Below, one piece after another: positions 1 through 12,167 of a stretch of DNA of 41,862 nt. The notes below the pieces were generated by a model. That model was not told where the DNA came from. It saw only the letters and a list, made by a program, of their open reading frames with translations, and did not search any database. Made by a program: the position numbers and the translations under genes. The stretch spans positions 1-41,862 of the forward strand of contig NZ_FOTY01000024.1 of the NCBI RefSeq assembly GCF_900114715.1, in the 5' to 3' direction. How positions within the stretch are numbered: position 1 is the stretch's first letter; the number at the start of each line of letters is the position of its first letter. Source of the stretch: Salibacterium qingdaonense (GTDB lineage: Bacteria; Bacillota; Bacilli; Bacillales; Marinococcaceae).

Positions 1-245
<245 letters not shown>

Positions 246-274
246 TCAACTTCATCATAACGGAATAACGATGG

Positions 275-310
275 CTTTAGCTATACCTTTAACTATGCCT
301 TTAGCTGTTG
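275..310 (+). repeat. Three imperfect 12-bp tandem repeats
   Basis: CTTTAGCTATAC (275-286), CTTTAACTATGC (287-298) and CTTTAGCTGTTG (299-310) follow each other with no gap. They lie between the transposase start and the presumed IS end, where subterminal transposase-binding repeats or a regulatory array could occur. Function is not known. Confidence 0.6.
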
Positions 311-366
311 CATTTAATTTTACAATCAAGCAAACGTATAAAATTTCGCTGCTTTATAAAAAACCC

Positions 367-395
367 TTGCGGGACATGGTGTGAAGTGATAAGAT
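367..395 (+). promoter_or_regulatory. Candidate sigma-A promoter for rplK-rplA
   Basis: TTGCGG (367-372), a 17-base spacer and TAAGAT (390-395) form a weak match to the vegetative consensus. It lies outside the presumed IS end and upstream of the L1 control site, so it would let rplK-rplA be transcribed independently of whatever lies beyond the IS. The -35 matches only three positions. Confidence 0.35.
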
Positions 396-437
396 TTTAA
401 TGTTTGGAATTGATAATGGGAAAGAACCGCAGGGAAA

Positions 438-492
438 CACTCTGTTTGTTCTTTCAAAGAGTGGGAGGACGTTTTATCGTCCGATCAACCAC
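438..492 (+). promoter_or_regulatory. L1-binding leader upstream of rplK
   Basis: GTGGGAGGACG (461-471) and CGTCCGATCAACCAC (478-492) fold into GTGG/CCAC and GGACG/CGTCC helices separated by an asymmetric loop. This copies the 23S rRNA L1-stalk site, where GTGGGAGG faces a strand ending in ACCAC. L1 binding here is the known way the L11-L1 unit is repressed in bacteria. A second hairpin, CACTCT (438-443) with AGAGTG (458-463), shares bases with the GTGG strand and would compete with the L1 fold. Confidence 0.7.
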
Positions 493-518
493 ATCACGGA
501 CTAAGGAGGTGTATGTGC

Positions 519-941
519 GTGGCTAAAAAAGTCGAGAAAGTAGTAAAGTTGCAGATTCCTGCCGGCAAAGCAAATCCGGCACCGCCCGTTGGTCCGGCGC
601 TCGGTCAGGCAGGCGTGAATATCATGGGATTCTGTAAAGAATTCAACGCTCGCACGGCAGATGAAGCAGGTATGATTATTCCTGTTGAAATCTCTGTATA
701 TGAAGACCGTTCTTTTACTTTCATTACAAAAACTCCGCCCGCTGCTGTTCTCTTGAAGAAAGCGGCCGGCATTGAAAGTGGTTCCGGCGAACCGCATGTG
801 AATAAAGTAGGTTCGGTTACGAGTGATCAGGTGCGCGAAATCGCTGAAACAAAACAGCCTGACTTGAATGCGGCCGACCTGGATGCAGCGATCCGTATGG
901 TTGAAGGAACGGCCCGCAGTATGGGGCTTAACGTAGAATAA
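519..941 (+). CDS. rplK: Large-subunit ribosomal protein L11
   Basis: L11 sits at the GTPase-associated centre of the 50S subunit, binds 23S rRNA helices 43/44, and is needed for stringent factor activation. The 140-residue product starts [19 protein letters not shown] after the initiator, with the proline-rich stretch [19 protein letters not shown], and the C-terminal RNA-binding domain ends in [15 protein letters not shown] at 519 is chosen: AGGAGG (504-509) lies 9 bases before it, while the in-frame ATG at 513 would leave only 3 bases and adds a non-family Met-Cys. It is followed after 116 bases by rplA. Length matches the family (about 141). Confidence 0.97.
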   Translation: MAKKVEKVVKLQIPAGKANPAPPVGPALGQAGVNIMGFCKEFNARTADEAGMIIPVEISVYEDRSFTFITKTPPAAVLLKKAAGIESGSGEPHVNKVGSVTSDQVREIAETKQPDLNAADLDAAIRMVEGTARSMGLNVE

Positions 942-1057
942 AACACATTGCCTTGCCAAAGGTTGCGACTTCCTTTCCCGACTGGAAAGGATACCTGTTC
1001 GCAACCTTTAAAAGTGGGAGGTCTGACCGTTAAAACCACAAATGAGGAGGAATAGCA
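942..1057 (+). promoter_or_regulatory. rplK-rplA spacer: long hairpin and second L1-site mimic
   Basis: AAAGGTTGCGA (958-968) pairs with TCGCAACCTTT (999-1009), and inside it CCTTTCC (972-978) pairs with GGAAAGG (984-990). No T-run follows, so this looks like a processing or stability hairpin rather than a terminator. Directly after it, GTGGGAGGTCTGACC (1014-1028) and AAAACCAC (1032-1039) repeat the L1-stalk pattern seen before rplK. The rplA Shine-Dalgarno follows 5 bases later, so L1 bound here could block its own translation. Confidence 0.6.
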
Positions 1058-1756
1058 TTGGCTAAAAGAGGTAAAAAATATCAAGACGCTGTCAAGCTGA
1101 TTGATAAAGAGCAGGTATATAATACTGAAGAAGCCATTGAACTAGTGAAAAAGACATCTATTGCAAACTTTGATGAGACAGTAGAAGCTGCTGTCCGTCT
1201 CGGTGTGGATCCGCGTAAAAACGACCAGCAGCTCCGCGGAGCCGTTGTGCTTCCGCACGGGACAGGAAAAACTCAGCGGGTGCTTGTATTTGCCAAGGGC
1301 GATAAAGCACAGGAAGCAGAGCAGGCCGGTGCCGACTTTGTAGGAGAGGAAGACCTCGTCAACCAGGTGCAGCAGGGCTGGTTTGATTTTGACGTTGTCA
1401 TCGCAACTCCGGACATGATGGCGCAAGTTGGTAAGCTTGGTAAGATTCTTGGTCCTAAAGGACTTATGCCGAACCCTAAGACCGGTACGGTAACAATGGA
1501 TGTAACCAAAGCTGTTGAAGAAGTGAAAGCCGGTAAGGTTGAATACCGCGTCGATAAATCCGGTAATATCCATGCACCGATCGGAAAAGTTTCGTTCGAA
1601 ACAGAAAAACTGGCTGAAAATTTCAAGGCGTTGGTGGATGCCCTTGTTAAGGCGAAACCGGCAGCGGCAAAAGGAACGTACGTAAGAGGTACAGCTGTGG
1701 CTTCCACAATGGGACCAGGTGTGACAATCAGTACTTCCACGCTCAACTTGAAATAA
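1058..1756 (+). CDS. rplA: Large-subunit ribosomal protein L1
   Basis: L1 forms the mobile stalk near the E site of the 50S subunit and is the translational repressor of the L11-L1 unit. The 232 residues match the B. subtilis length. Landmarks are the lysine-rich start [33 protein letters not shown], and [20 protein letters not shown] in domain II. TTG at 1058 follows a GAGGAGG box (1044-1050) at 7 bases; a TTG start agrees with the family N-terminus. The gene is preceded by its own L1-site mimic and followed by the rplJ promoter 5 bases after the stop. Confidence 0.97.
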   Translation: MAKRGKKYQDAVKLIDKEQVYNTEEAIELVKKTSIANFDETVEAAVRLGVDPRKNDQQLRGAVVLPHGTGKTQRVLVFAKGDKAQEAEQAGADFVGEEDLVNQVQQGWFDFDVVIATPDMMAQVGKLGKILGPKGLMPNPKTGTVTMDVTKAVEEVKAGKVEYRVDKSGNIHAPIGKVSFETEKLAENFKALVDALVKAKPAAAKGTYVRGTAVASTMGPGVTISTSTLNLK

Positions 1757-1760
1757 TAGA

Positions 1761-1789
1761 TTGACTGCCGGGAAAAAAACCGTTACACT
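1761..1789 (+). promoter_or_regulatory. Sigma-A promoter for rplJ-rplL
   Basis: TTGACT (1761-1766), 17 bases, then TACACT (1784-1789). It begins 5 bases after the rplA stop and upstream of the L10 leader, the expected place for an independent rplJL promoter. Start of transcription is expected near 1796. Confidence 0.6.
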
Positions 1790-1833
1790 TAACAGCGGTA
1801 TGAAACGTACTGGTAAGTAAAATATATGAACAT

Positions 1834-1919
1834 TACCGCAGACAGCAGGTGCACCCCGTGCTTAATTTCCTGCCGAGGTAGTTTTGGACATCCTAACCGG
1901 GATGGATTGAGACTGACCG
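1834..1919 (+). promoter_or_regulatory. L10 leader RNA (r-protein L10 control site)
   Basis: The segment carries the hallmark strands ACCGCAGACAGCAGGTGC (1835-1852) and TTCCTGCCGAGG (1867-1878) of the L10 leader family, found upstream of rplJ in many Firmicutes. L10, with L7/L12, binds it and represses the operon. Here an intrinsic terminator follows directly (1920-1949), so the mechanism in this lineage is probably transcription attenuation. Helix details were not modelled. Confidence 0.85.
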
Positions 1920-1949
1920 CCTTCATGTCTGTGGACATGAAGGTTTTTT
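1920..1949 (+). terminator. Attenuator of the L10 leader
   Basis: CCTTCATGTC (1920-1929), loop TGTG, GACATGAAGG (1934-1943) and a run of six T form a perfect 10-bp intrinsic terminator. It lies 46 bases before rplJ, within the leader, and so must be read through or prevented from forming when the operon is on. Confidence 0.85.
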
Positions 1950-1995
1950 AATATTTTTTGTCTGTGGTCCACCATGAGAGCAGGAGGTGTAAAGG

Positions 1996-2496
1996 ATGAG
2001 TGCAGTAATTGAACAGAAACAGCAGGTTGTTCAGGAAATCGCGGATAAACTGGAAAGCAGTGTATCCACCGTGGTTGTTGATTACCGCGGCCTGAACGTC
2101 GAAGAAGCTACAGAACTTCGGAAGCAGCTGCGCGAAGCGGGAGTGGACTTCAAGGTGTATAAAAACACAATGGTCCGCCGTGCTACAGAGAAAACGAATC
2201 TGACAGAACTTGATGAGTTTCTCCTCGGACCAACCGCTGTCGCGACAAGTGCAGAAGATGTTGTAGCTCCTGCCAAAATCATCAACAACTTTGCTAAAGA
2301 ACACCCGGCACTGGAGATTAAAACCGGCGTGATTCAAGGCCGTGTGGCTTCCCTCGAAGAAATCCGGGAACTTGCAAGTCTTCCTTCCCACGAAGGGCTT
2401 GTATCCATGCTGCTTAACGTACTTCAGGCTCCGATCCGCAACTTTGCTCTTGCATCCAAGGCGGTTGCTGATCAAAAAGAAGAAGAAGGCGCGTAA
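1996..2496 (+). CDS. rplJ: Large-subunit ribosomal protein L10
   Basis: L10 anchors L7/L12 dimers to the 23S rRNA at the stalk base and is the autogenous regulator of rplJL. The product is 166 residues: [20 protein letters not shown], then [20 protein letters not shown] in the RNA-binding domain, [12 protein letters not shown], and a C-terminal helix ([21 protein letters not shown] region is the L7/L12 docking helix). The ATG at 1996 follows a CAGGAGGTG box. Length and start match Bacillus L10. rplL follows after 60 bases. Confidence 0.97.
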   Translation: MSAVIEQKQQVVQEIADKLESSVSTVVVDYRGLNVEEATELRKQLREAGVDFKVYKNTMVRRATEKTNLTELDEFLLGPTAVATSAEDVVAPAKIINNFAKEHPALEIKTGVIQGRVASLEEIRELASLPSHEGLVSMLLNVLQAPIRNFALASKAVADQKEEEGA

Positions 2497-2556
2497 ACGA
2501 AAACGAGGGATGATTTCCCGTCCCCAAAACAGATATTTATTAAAGGAGGATCTACA

Positions 2557-2922
2557 ATGAGTAAAGAACAAATCATTGAAGAAATTAAAGAGATGTCCGT
2601 TCTTGAACTGAACGATCTTGTAAAAGCTATTGAAGAAGAATTTGGTGTAACTGCGGCGGCACCTGTTGCTGTCGGCGGCGGTGGCGAAGCTGCTGAAGCA
2701 GAAGAAGAACAGACTGACTTCGACATTATCCTTGCTGACCCAGGTTCTTCCAAGGTTAACGTTATCAAAGTCGTTCGTGAAATCACAGGTCTCGGCCTGA
2801 AAGAAGCAAAATCACTGGTTGACGGAACACCGGATACACTCAAAGAAAGTGTAGAAAAAGAAGAAGCAGAACAACTGAAAGGCCAGCTTGAAGAAGCAGG
2901 CGCGACAGTAGAACTGAAGTAA
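2557..2922 (+). CDS. rplL: Large-subunit ribosomal protein L7/L12
   Basis: L7/L12 dimers form the flexible stalk that recruits translational GTPases such as EF-G and EF-Tu (both encoded downstream). The 121-residue protein has the N-terminal dimerisation segment (about 1-32), a short Ala/Gly/Glu-rich hinge (about 33-52, including [14 protein letters not shown]), and the globular C-terminal domain with [20 protein letters not shown], the factor-binding surface. AAAGGAGG lies 7 bases before the ATG. An intrinsic terminator follows at 2937. Confidence 0.98.
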   Translation: MSKEQIIEEIKEMSVLELNDLVKAIEEEFGVTAAAPVAVGGGGEAAEAEEEQTDFDIILADPGSSKVNVIKVVREITGLGLKEAKSLVDGTPDTLKESVEKEEAEQLKGQLEEAGATVELK

Positions 2923-2936
2923 GACGGGCAAGACAG

Positions 2937-2970
2937 AGAGCTTTCTCTTCCAACAGAGGAAGCTCTTTTT
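2937..2970 (+). terminator. Intrinsic terminator after rplL
   Basis: AGAGCTT (2937-2943) pairs with AAGCTCT (2960-2966), with an inner TCTCT/AGAGG extension and a run of five T to 2970. It closes the rplJ-rplL transcript before the ybxB promoter. Confidence 0.8.
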
Positions 2971-2998
2971 CATTATAAGTCTGTCAAGGAAGAGTTGT

Positions 2999-3027
2999 TT
3001 GAGGAAACATCAGAGATCTGTTAAAAT
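2999..3027 (+). promoter_or_regulatory. Sigma-A promoter for the methyltransferase gene
   Basis: TTGAGG (2999-3004), 17 bases, TAAAAT (3022-3027): four and five matches to the consensus with ideal spacing. It lies between the rplL terminator and the next gene. Confidence 0.65.
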
Positions 3028-3056
3028 GGTCGAACGATGCAAAAGGGTGTGAATAG

Positions 3057-3656
3057 ATGGCAGGCCACTATTTTGATGAAAGCCCGGAACGTAAAAGTGA
3101 GCAAAGAGTAGTGACGGCGCAGCTCCGCGGGAAGCGGATGTCGTTTTACAGTGATCACGGTGTATTTTCCAAAAGCGGAGTGGATTACGGTACCCGCATG
3201 CTTCTGGATGTTTATCAGTTTCCGGAGACGGAAGGGGATATTCTTGATATAGGGTGCGGATATGGTCCTATTGGACTTACACTTGCTGCTGAGACAACCC
3301 GTATAGTATGGATGACAGATGTAAATGAGCGGGCTTTGAACCTTGCCGGGCTGAATACAGAAAAAGCCGGGCTTTTTAACACCCGGATTATGAAGAGTAA
3401 TCTGTTTGAGGCGCTGGGGGAGGAAAAGTTTGCATCAGTGATCGCCAACCCGCCGGTCAGAGCCGGCAAAGAGACTGTGCATGCTCTTTTTGAAGGAGCG
3501 TATGACCACCTCTTAAGCAAGGGGACGTTCTGGACCGTGCTTCAGAAAAAACAGGGAGCTCCCTCTGCAAAAGAAAAACTGGAAACTTTGTTTGACAGCG
3601 TGGATATTGAAGCAAGAAAAAAGGGATACTATATTTTTTGCGCAAAAAAGAATTGA
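3057..3656 (+). CDS. ybxB: RsmC-like class I SAM-dependent methyltransferase (YbxB)
   Basis: The 199 residues show a Rossmann-type methyltransferase. SAM motif I is DIGCGYGP (64-71), the acidic end of strand 2 is MTDVNERAL, and the catalytic NPPVRAG (131-137) is the N-P-P signature of enzymes that methylate an exocyclic base nitrogen. Similar proteins are annotated as 16S rRNA guanine-N2 methyltransferases (RsmC type), but this short single-domain form lacks the second domain of E. coli RsmC, so the target is inferred. Its place between rplL and rpoB equals ybxB of B. subtilis. ATG at 3057 follows AAGGGTGTG. Confidence 0.88.
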   Translation: MAGHYFDESPERKSEQRVVTAQLRGKRMSFYSDHGVFSKSGVDYGTRMLLDVYQFPETEGDILDIGCGYGPIGLTLAAETTRIVWMTDVNERALNLAGLNTEKAGLFNTRIMKSNLFEALGEEKFASVIANPPVRAGKETVHALFEGAYDHLLSKGTFWTVLQKKQGAPSAKEKLETLFDSVDIEARKKGYYIFCAKKN

Positions 3657-3657
3657 C

Positions 3658-3686
3658 CACAACGGTTCGTTGTGTTAATATTGTTT
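3658..3686 (+). terminator. Weak terminator candidate after ybxB
   Basis: CACAACG (3658-3664), loop GTT, CGTTGTG (3668-3674), then an interrupted T-rich tail (TTAATATTGTTT). The stem is perfect but the tail is poor, so termination may be partial. Confidence 0.45.
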
Positions 3687-4023
3687 AATGCGTATAAGTA
3701 TCCTTGTTTCTGCATGCCATTGAACATGTACTCTCTTTATTTTTTATCATTGTACCACGTATAGGAGAAACAAGGGTAGGGAAAAATAATATAATCAGTC
3801 TGACATGTGGAAAATAGTGGTTCTTTCGTGAAGGAGATACTATTTTTTTCTTTGTGGGAGAGGTCAGGCACTGAAAGAATGATAACATAATAAGCCTTAT
3901 CGGACGACACAGATCTCCGATGGTTTCAGGCGCTTATGTTTCTATAATTTTAGCAGCCGCCGTAGGGTTACTTTAGCCTGTGGTAACAGGTTGACATTAT
4001 GTGATATTTAAGGGGTGACTCAG
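3687..4023 (+). promoter_or_regulatory. rpoB leader region (no gene)
   Basis: This 337-base stretch has no credible ORF. AAAATAGT (3811-3818) pairs with ACTATTTT (3839-3846) and runs into seven T (3843-3849), an intrinsic-terminator shape. ATCGGA (3899-3904) pairs with TCCGAT (3916-3921), and CCTGT (3977-3981) with ACAGG (3986-3990). Perfect TATAAT boxes occur at 3790-3795 and 3943-3948, but both lack a good -35 at 16-18 bases. The layout (possible promoter, terminator-like hairpin, second -10, short hairpin) suggests rpoBC has its own start and possibly attenuation; none of this is proven. Confidence 0.5.
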
Positions 4024-7560
<3,537 letters not shown>

Positions 7561-7580
7561 AGCGGATTCTAAGAAAAAAA

Positions 7581-7612
7581 GAAGAGGTGCATATGGAATA
7601 AAGCACCTCTTC
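7581..7612 (+). other. Perfect hairpin in the rpoB-rpoC spacer
   Basis: GAAGAGGTGC (7581-7590) and GCACCTCTTC (7603-7612) form a 10-bp perfect stem with a 12-base loop. It is followed by CAACCCTG rather than a T-run, so it should not terminate; RNA processing, 3' protection of rpoB or pausing are more likely. Confidence 0.6.
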
Positions 7613-7663
7613 CAACCCTGTTGGATGCCGCTATCCCAAAGTTTCGAAAGGGAGGTTGACCCC

Positions 7664-10600
7664 TTGATAGATGTGAATAATTTTGAATATATGAAAGTTG
7701 GTCTCGCATCCTCGGATAAAATGCGTTCGTGGTCCCGTGGAGAAGTGAAAAAGCCGGAAACGATCAACTACCGTACATTGAAACCGGAGAAAGACGGTCT
7801 TTTCTGTGAAAGAATTTTCGGCCCTACAAAAGACTGGGAGTGCCACTGCGGAAAGTATAAACGCGTGCGCTACAAGGGTGTTGTATGTGACCGCTGTGGT
7901 GTAGAAGTGACCCGCTCTAAAGTAAGACGGGAACGGATGGGACACATCGAACTGGCAGCGCCGGTTTCCCATATCTGGTATTTCAAAGGTATCCCAAGCC
8001 GTATGGGGCTGGTTCTGGACATGTCTCCGCGTTCACTGGAGGAAGTGATTTATTTTGCTTCCTATGTAGTGACCGATACCGGTGACACCCCTCTGGAATA
8101 CAAACAACTGCTTTCTGAACGCGAATACCGTTCCTATTATGATAAATACGGGCGCAGTTTCACTGCTAAAATGGGTGCGGAAGCCATTCGTAAAATTCTT
8201 CAGAACATTGATTTGGAGAAAGAAGTTAAAATGCTGAAAGATGAGTTGGAAACCGCTCAGGGCCAGCGCCGTACAAGAGCTATCAAACGGCTTGAAGTAC
8301 TCGAATCTTTCCGTCATTCCGGCAACGATCCAGCTTGGATGATTCTCGATGTTCTTCCGATTATTCCGCCGGAAATCCGGCCAATGGTACAGCTTGACGG
8401 CGGAAGGTTTGCAACGTCCGATCTGAACGATCTGTACCGCCGCGTTATTAACCGTAACAACCGGCTGAAGCGCCTGCTTGATCTTGGAGCTCCGAATATC
8501 ATTGTTCAAAACGAAAAACGGATGCTGCAGGAAGCAGTTGACGCACTTATCGATAACGGACGCCGCGGTCGTCCGGTAACAGGACCGGGAAATCGTCCTC
8601 TGAAGTCCCTTTCCCATATGTTGAAAGGAAAACAGGGACGTTTCCGTCAGAACCTTCTCGGAAAACGTGTCGACTATTCCGGACGTTCTGTTATCGTTGT
8701 TGGTCCGAGTTTGAAAATGTATCAGTGCGGACTTCCGAAAGAGATGGCTCTTGAACTGTTTAAACCATTTGTTATGAAAGAACTGGTCAGCCGTGGTCTT
8801 GCACACAATATCAAAAGTGCAAAACGCAAAGTGGAAAGAGTCCACGATGAAGTGTGGGATGTTCTTGAAGAAGTGATTAAAGAGCACCCGGTACTGCTGA
8901 ACCGTGCACCGACCCTGCACCGTCTCGGTATCCAGGCATTTGAGCCGACACTTGTGGAAGGCCGCGCAGTAAAACTTCATCCGCTCGTCTGCACGGCGTA
9001 TAACGCGGACTTTGACGGAGACCAGATGGCCGTTCACGTGCCGCTTTCAGCAGAAGCTCAGGCTGAAGCACGTGTCTTGATGCTTGCTGCTCAGAACATC
9101 CTGAATCCAAAAGACGGAAAACCAGTTGTTACTCCATCGCAGGACATGGTGCTTGGAAACTATTACCTCACTCTTGAACGTGAAGCAGCTACCGGGGAAG
9201 GGTCGATTTTCAAAGATCCAAACGAGGCACTGCAGGCTTACCACAGTGGCTATATTCATCTCCATACGAGAATAGCACTTCCGGTATCAAGCCTTGGAAA
9301 AACCAACTTTACAGAAGAGCAGAATAGCAAACTGCTTCTGACAACGGTTGGTAAGATTATCTTTAATGAAATTCTGCCGACGTCCTTCCCGTATGTGAAT
9401 GAGCCGACGGGAACAAACCTGGAAGTTGCCGTTCCGGAGCAGTATATTGTCGATAAGACCACCAATGTAGCCGAAGAGTATAAAAATCGCGAACTGGTCC
9501 CGCCGTTTAAAAAAGGATTCCTTGGTGACGTTATTGCGGAAGTGTTCAAGAAGTTCCAGATTATCGAGACTTCCAAAATGCTGGACCGCATGAAAGACCT
9601 TGGCTTCTATTACTCAACGAAAGCGGGTATTACCGTAGGGATCTCAGACATCGTGGTTCTTGAAGACAAACCGGATATTCTGGAAGACGCCGAGAGCAAA
9701 GTCGACCAGGTCATGAAGCAGTTCCGGCGTGGTCTCATTACCGATGAAGAACGGTATAACAATGTCATTTCCATCTGGGGTGACGCAAAAGAAGTTATTC
9801 AGGATAAACTCCTGAAATCCTTATACACGATGAACCCGATTTATATGATGAGTGATTCCGGAGCCCGTGGTAACGCTTCGAACTTCACGCAGCTTGCAGG
9901 AATGCGTGGTCTGATGGCGAATCCGTCCGGACGGATCATTGAACTTCCGATTAAATCAAGCTTCCGTGAAGGTCTTACAGTACTTGAATACTTCATATCT
10001 ACTCACGGTGCACGTAAGGGACTTGCCGATACCGCCCTTAAGACAGCGGACTCGGGTTATCTCACCCGCCGTCTCGTGGACGTGGCACAAGATGTTATCG
10101 TACGTGAGGATGACTGCGGTACGGACCGCGGTCTGGAAGTTGCAGCTCTGCAGGAGGGCACCGAAGTTATTGAAAAACTTCAGGACCGTCTGATAGGAAG
10201 AGTGGCTTTCAAGACTGTCCGTCATCCGGAGACAAAAGAAGTAATGGTGAGAAAAGGAAGCTTAATAGATGAAGAAAAGGCAAAAGAAATTGAAGAAGCA
10301 GGCGTGGAAAAAGTAACAATCCGCTCTGTCTTCACCTGCGACAGCCGTCACGGCGTCTGCAAGAAATGCTACGGAAAGAACCTGGCTACAGGCTCGGATG
10401 TGGAAGTCGGCGAAGCTGTCGGCATCATTGCAGCGCAGTCTATCGGTGAACCTGGTACCCAGTTGACGATGCGTACCTTCCACACAGGCGGTGTAGCAGG
10501 AGACGACATCACCCAGGGTCTGCCGCGTATCCAGGAACTTGTTGAAGCAAGGAATCCGAAAGGCCAGGCGGTTATTTCGGAACTGGAGGGTGAAGTAGTA

Positions 10601-11281
10601 GATATTAAAGAGCACCAGGGCAAAAAAGAGATCACTGTTCAGGGCAGTCTGGAAAACAGAAGCTATACCACTGCCTATGGTGCGCGTCTGAAAGTTGATA
10701 TCGGCGACACAGTGAAATCCGGTGAACCACTGACGGAAGGGTCGATTGATCCGAAAGAACTCCTGCGTTATACCGGAGTGCAGGAAGTGCAGCGCTATCT
10801 CCTGAAAGAAGTACAGAAAGTGTACAGTATGCAGGGAGTTGAAATCAGCGATAAGCACATTGAAGTCATGGTCAGCCAGATGCTTAAGAAGGTCAGAGTT
10901 GCTGATCCTGGTGATACTGAAGTTCTGCCGGGCACCATGGTGGAAATCCAGCATTTTGATAACGCCAATCAGAAGGTGCTTGAAAACAACGGCCGTCCGG
11001 CAGTTGGTCATCCCATTATTCTTGGAATTACCAAAGCATCGCTTGAGACGGACTCGTTCCTTTCAGCTGCCTCGTTCCAGGAAACAACAAGAGTGCTTAC
11101 AGATGCCGCCATTAAAGGAAAGCGTGATGAACTGCTCGGTCTTAAAGAAAATGTCATCCTCGGTAAGCTTGTTCCAGCCGGAACCGGAATGCCGCGTTAC
11201 CGGTCGCTTGAAATGGATAAACCGGAGGAGCAGGAAGCTGAAATTGTGGAAACCGACGAAGAGACGGTACCACAGAATTAA
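7664..11281 (+). CDS. rpoC: DNA-directed RNA polymerase beta' subunit
   Basis: RpoC holds the catalytic magnesium and the clamp. From TTG at 7664 the protein has 1205 residues and begins [15 protein letters not shown] as in Bacillus; GGGAGG (7650-7655) is 8 bases upstream. The upstream in-frame ATG at 7625 adds 13 residues not seen in the family. Cys60, Cys62, Cys75 and Cys78 form the clamp zinc site. NADFDGDQ (447-454) carries the three magnesium aspartates. A second cysteine cluster ([15 protein letters not shown]) and the trigger-loop region [19 protein letters not shown] follow. The tail is acidic. No disruption is visible. Confidence 0.98.
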   Translation: MIDVNNFEYMKVGLASSDKMRSWSRGEVKKPETINYRTLKPEKDGLFCERIFGPTKDWECHCGKYKRVRYKGVVCDRCGVEVTRSKVRRERMGHIELAAPVSHIWYFKGIPSRMGLVLDMSPRSLEEVIYFASYVVTDTGDTPLEYKQLLSEREYRSYYDKYGRSFTAKMGAEAIRKILQNIDLEKEVKMLKDELETAQGQRRTRAIKRLEVLESFRHSGNDPAWMILDVLPIIPPEIRPMVQLDGGRFATSDLNDLYRRVINRNNRLKRLLDLGAPNIIVQNEKRMLQEAVDALIDNGRRGRPVTGPGNRPLKSLSHMLKGKQGRFRQNLLGKRVDYSGRSVIVVGPSLKMYQCGLPKEMALELFKPFVMKELVSRGLAHNIKSAKRKVERVHDEVWDVLEEVIKEHPVLLNRAPTLHRLGIQAFEPTLVEGRAVKLHPLVCTAYNADFDGDQMAVHVPLSAEAQAEARVLMLAAQNILNPKDGKPVVTPSQDMVLGNYYLTLEREAATGEGSIFKDPNEALQAYHSGYIHLHTRIALPVSSLGKTNFTEEQNSKLLLTTVGKIIFNEILPTSFPYVNEPTGTNLEVAVPEQYIVDKTTNVAEEYKNRELVPPFKKGFLGDVIAEVFKKFQIIETSKMLDRMKDLGFYYSTKAGITVGISDIVVLEDKPDILEDAESKVDQVMKQFRRGLITDEERYNNVISIWGDAKEVIQDKLLKSLYTMNPIYMMSDSGARGNASNFTQLAGMRGLMANPSGRIIELPIKSSFREGLTVLEYFISTHGARKGLADTALKTADSGYLTRRLVDVAQDVIVREDDCGTDRGLEVAALQEGTEVIEKLQDRLIGRVAFKTVRHPETKEVMVRKGSLIDEEKAKEIEEAGVEKVTIRSVFTCDSRHGVCKKCYGKNLATGSDVEVGEAVGIIAAQSIGEPGTQLTMRTFHTGGVAGDDITQGLPRIQELVEARNPKGQAVISELEGEVVDIKEHQGKKEITVQGSLENRSYTTAYGARLKVDIGDTVKSGEPLTEGSIDPKELLRYTGVQEVQRYLLKEVQKVYSMQGVEISDKHIEVMVSQMLKKVRVADPGDTEVLPGTMVEIQHFDNANQKVLENNGRPAVGHPIILGITKASLETDSFLSAASFQETTRVLTDAAIKGKRDELLGLKENVILGKLVPAGTGMPRYRSLEMDKPEEQEAEIVETDEETVPQN

Positions 11282-11288
11282 AACAGTG

Positions 11289-11317
11289 TTGACATCTTTC
11301 CACCGCGGTGATATGCT
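11289..11317 (+). promoter_or_regulatory. Sigma-A promoter of the str unit
   Basis: TTGACA (11289-11294), 17 bases and TATGCT (11312-11317), with TG one base ahead of the -10 (extended -10). It starts 8 bases after the rpoC stop and drives rplGB-rpsL-rpsG-fusA(-tuf). Confidence 0.75.
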
Positions 11318-11358
11318 GTCAAAGTGCGCCTAACACCCTGTGCTTTGGAGGATGCAGA

Positions 11359-11610
11359 ATGTCTTATGAAAAAGTTTCACAGGCGGATGAGGTTTTAATT
11401 GGTACGAAGCAAACGCTCAAAGCGCTGGAAGCAAACTTCGTCAAAGAAGTAATCGTAGCAGGGGACGCTGAAAACAGAGTTATCAGTAAGGTTATCCTGA
11501 CCGCTGAATCAAAAGGAGTTCCTGTTTATACAGTGGATTCCATGCGCAGGCTTGGAACAGTCTGTGGAATTGATGTGGGAGCAGCTGCGGTTGCACTGAA
11601 AAAGCAATGA
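11359..11610 (+). CDS. rplGB: L7Ae-family kink-turn-binding ribosomal protein (YbxF)
   Basis: The 83-residue protein belongs to the L7Ae/L30e fold, whose members bind RNA kink-turns; B. subtilis YbxF does so and associates with the ribosome. Seen here: VLIGTKQTLKALE near the N-terminus (the G-T-K-Q-T RNA-contact strand), VKEVIVAGDAEN, and the C-terminal GTVCGIDVGAAAVAL that lines the RNA site. The ATG at 11359 is preceded by GGAGGA (11347-11352) and matches family length; an upstream in-frame ATG at 11308 lies within the promoter region. It opens the str unit as in Bacillus. Confidence 0.92.
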   Translation: MSYEKVSQADEVLIGTKQTLKALEANFVKEVIVAGDAENRVISKVILTAESKGVPVYTVDSMRRLGTVCGIDVGAAAVALKKQ

Positions 11611-11611
11611 C

Positions 11612-11646
11612 GTTTTTGCTGGCAGGCTCTGCCTGCCGGCAAAAAC
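11612..11646 (+). other. Strong hairpin between rplGB and rpsL
   Basis: GTTTTTGC (11612-11619) with GCAAAAAC (11639-11646), plus GGCAGGC (11621-11627) with GCCTGCC (11631-11637), make a nearly perfect 16-bp stem with a 3-base loop. The following tail TTTACTTTTG is only partly T-rich, so it may cause partial termination. A second small hairpin ACCACC/GGTGGT follows (11668-11685). Confidence 0.6.
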
Positions 11647-11717
11647 TTTACTTTTGCTTTCTAACGAACCACCTGGAACGGTGGTCTTAAAAACCAGAAA
11701 AGAAGGGAGGCAGAATA

Positions 11718-12131
11718 ATGCCGACAATGAACCAGTTGGTGCGGAAAGGCCGTAAGATGAAAACAAAAGCATCTGACTCACCCGCACTGAACAAAGGGTA
11801 TAACAGTTACAGAAAAATTCCGACGGATCAGAACTCGCCGCAAAAGCGTGGTGTCTGCACCCGTGTTGGAACAATGACACCAAAGAAGCCGAACTCGGCG
11901 CTTCGTAAATATGCCCGTGTACGTTTGACCAACCAGATTGAAGTAACAGCTTACATTCCGGGAATCGGCCACAATCTTCAGGAGCACAGTGTTGTTCTTG
12001 TGCGCGGCGGCCGTGTGAAGGACCTTCCGGGTGTGCGTTACCATATTGTACGCGGTGCTCTTGATACCGCTGGTGTTCAGAACCGTAAGTCAAGCCGTTC
12101 AAAATACGGTACCAAGCGTGCCAAAAAATAA
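11718..12131 (+). CDS. rpsL: Small-subunit ribosomal protein S12
   Basis: S12 lies at the decoding centre and controls proofreading. The product is 137 residues, starting [20 protein letters not shown]. The streptomycin loop [17 protein letters not shown] has the sensitive lysine (Lys56, equal to E. coli Lys43), and [20 protein letters not shown] is the second decoding loop. The C-terminus is basic. GGGAGG precedes the ATG at 11718 by 8 bases. It is followed by rpsG after 36 bases. Confidence 0.98.
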   Translation: MPTMNQLVRKGRKMKTKASDSPALNKGYNSYRKIPTDQNSPQKRGVCTRVGTMTPKKPNSALRKYARVRLTNQIEVTAYIPGIGHNLQEHSVVLVRGGRVKDLPGVRYHIVRGALDTAGVQNRKSSRSKYGTKRAKK

Positions 12132-12167
12132 ATAACCTTTAAACAACAGGAAAGGAGGAGTTGACTC

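Noticed and set aside
8033-9037. 334-codon open frame antisense to rpoC
   Set aside because: Shadow of a highly conserved gene; composition is that of reverse-complemented coding sequence.
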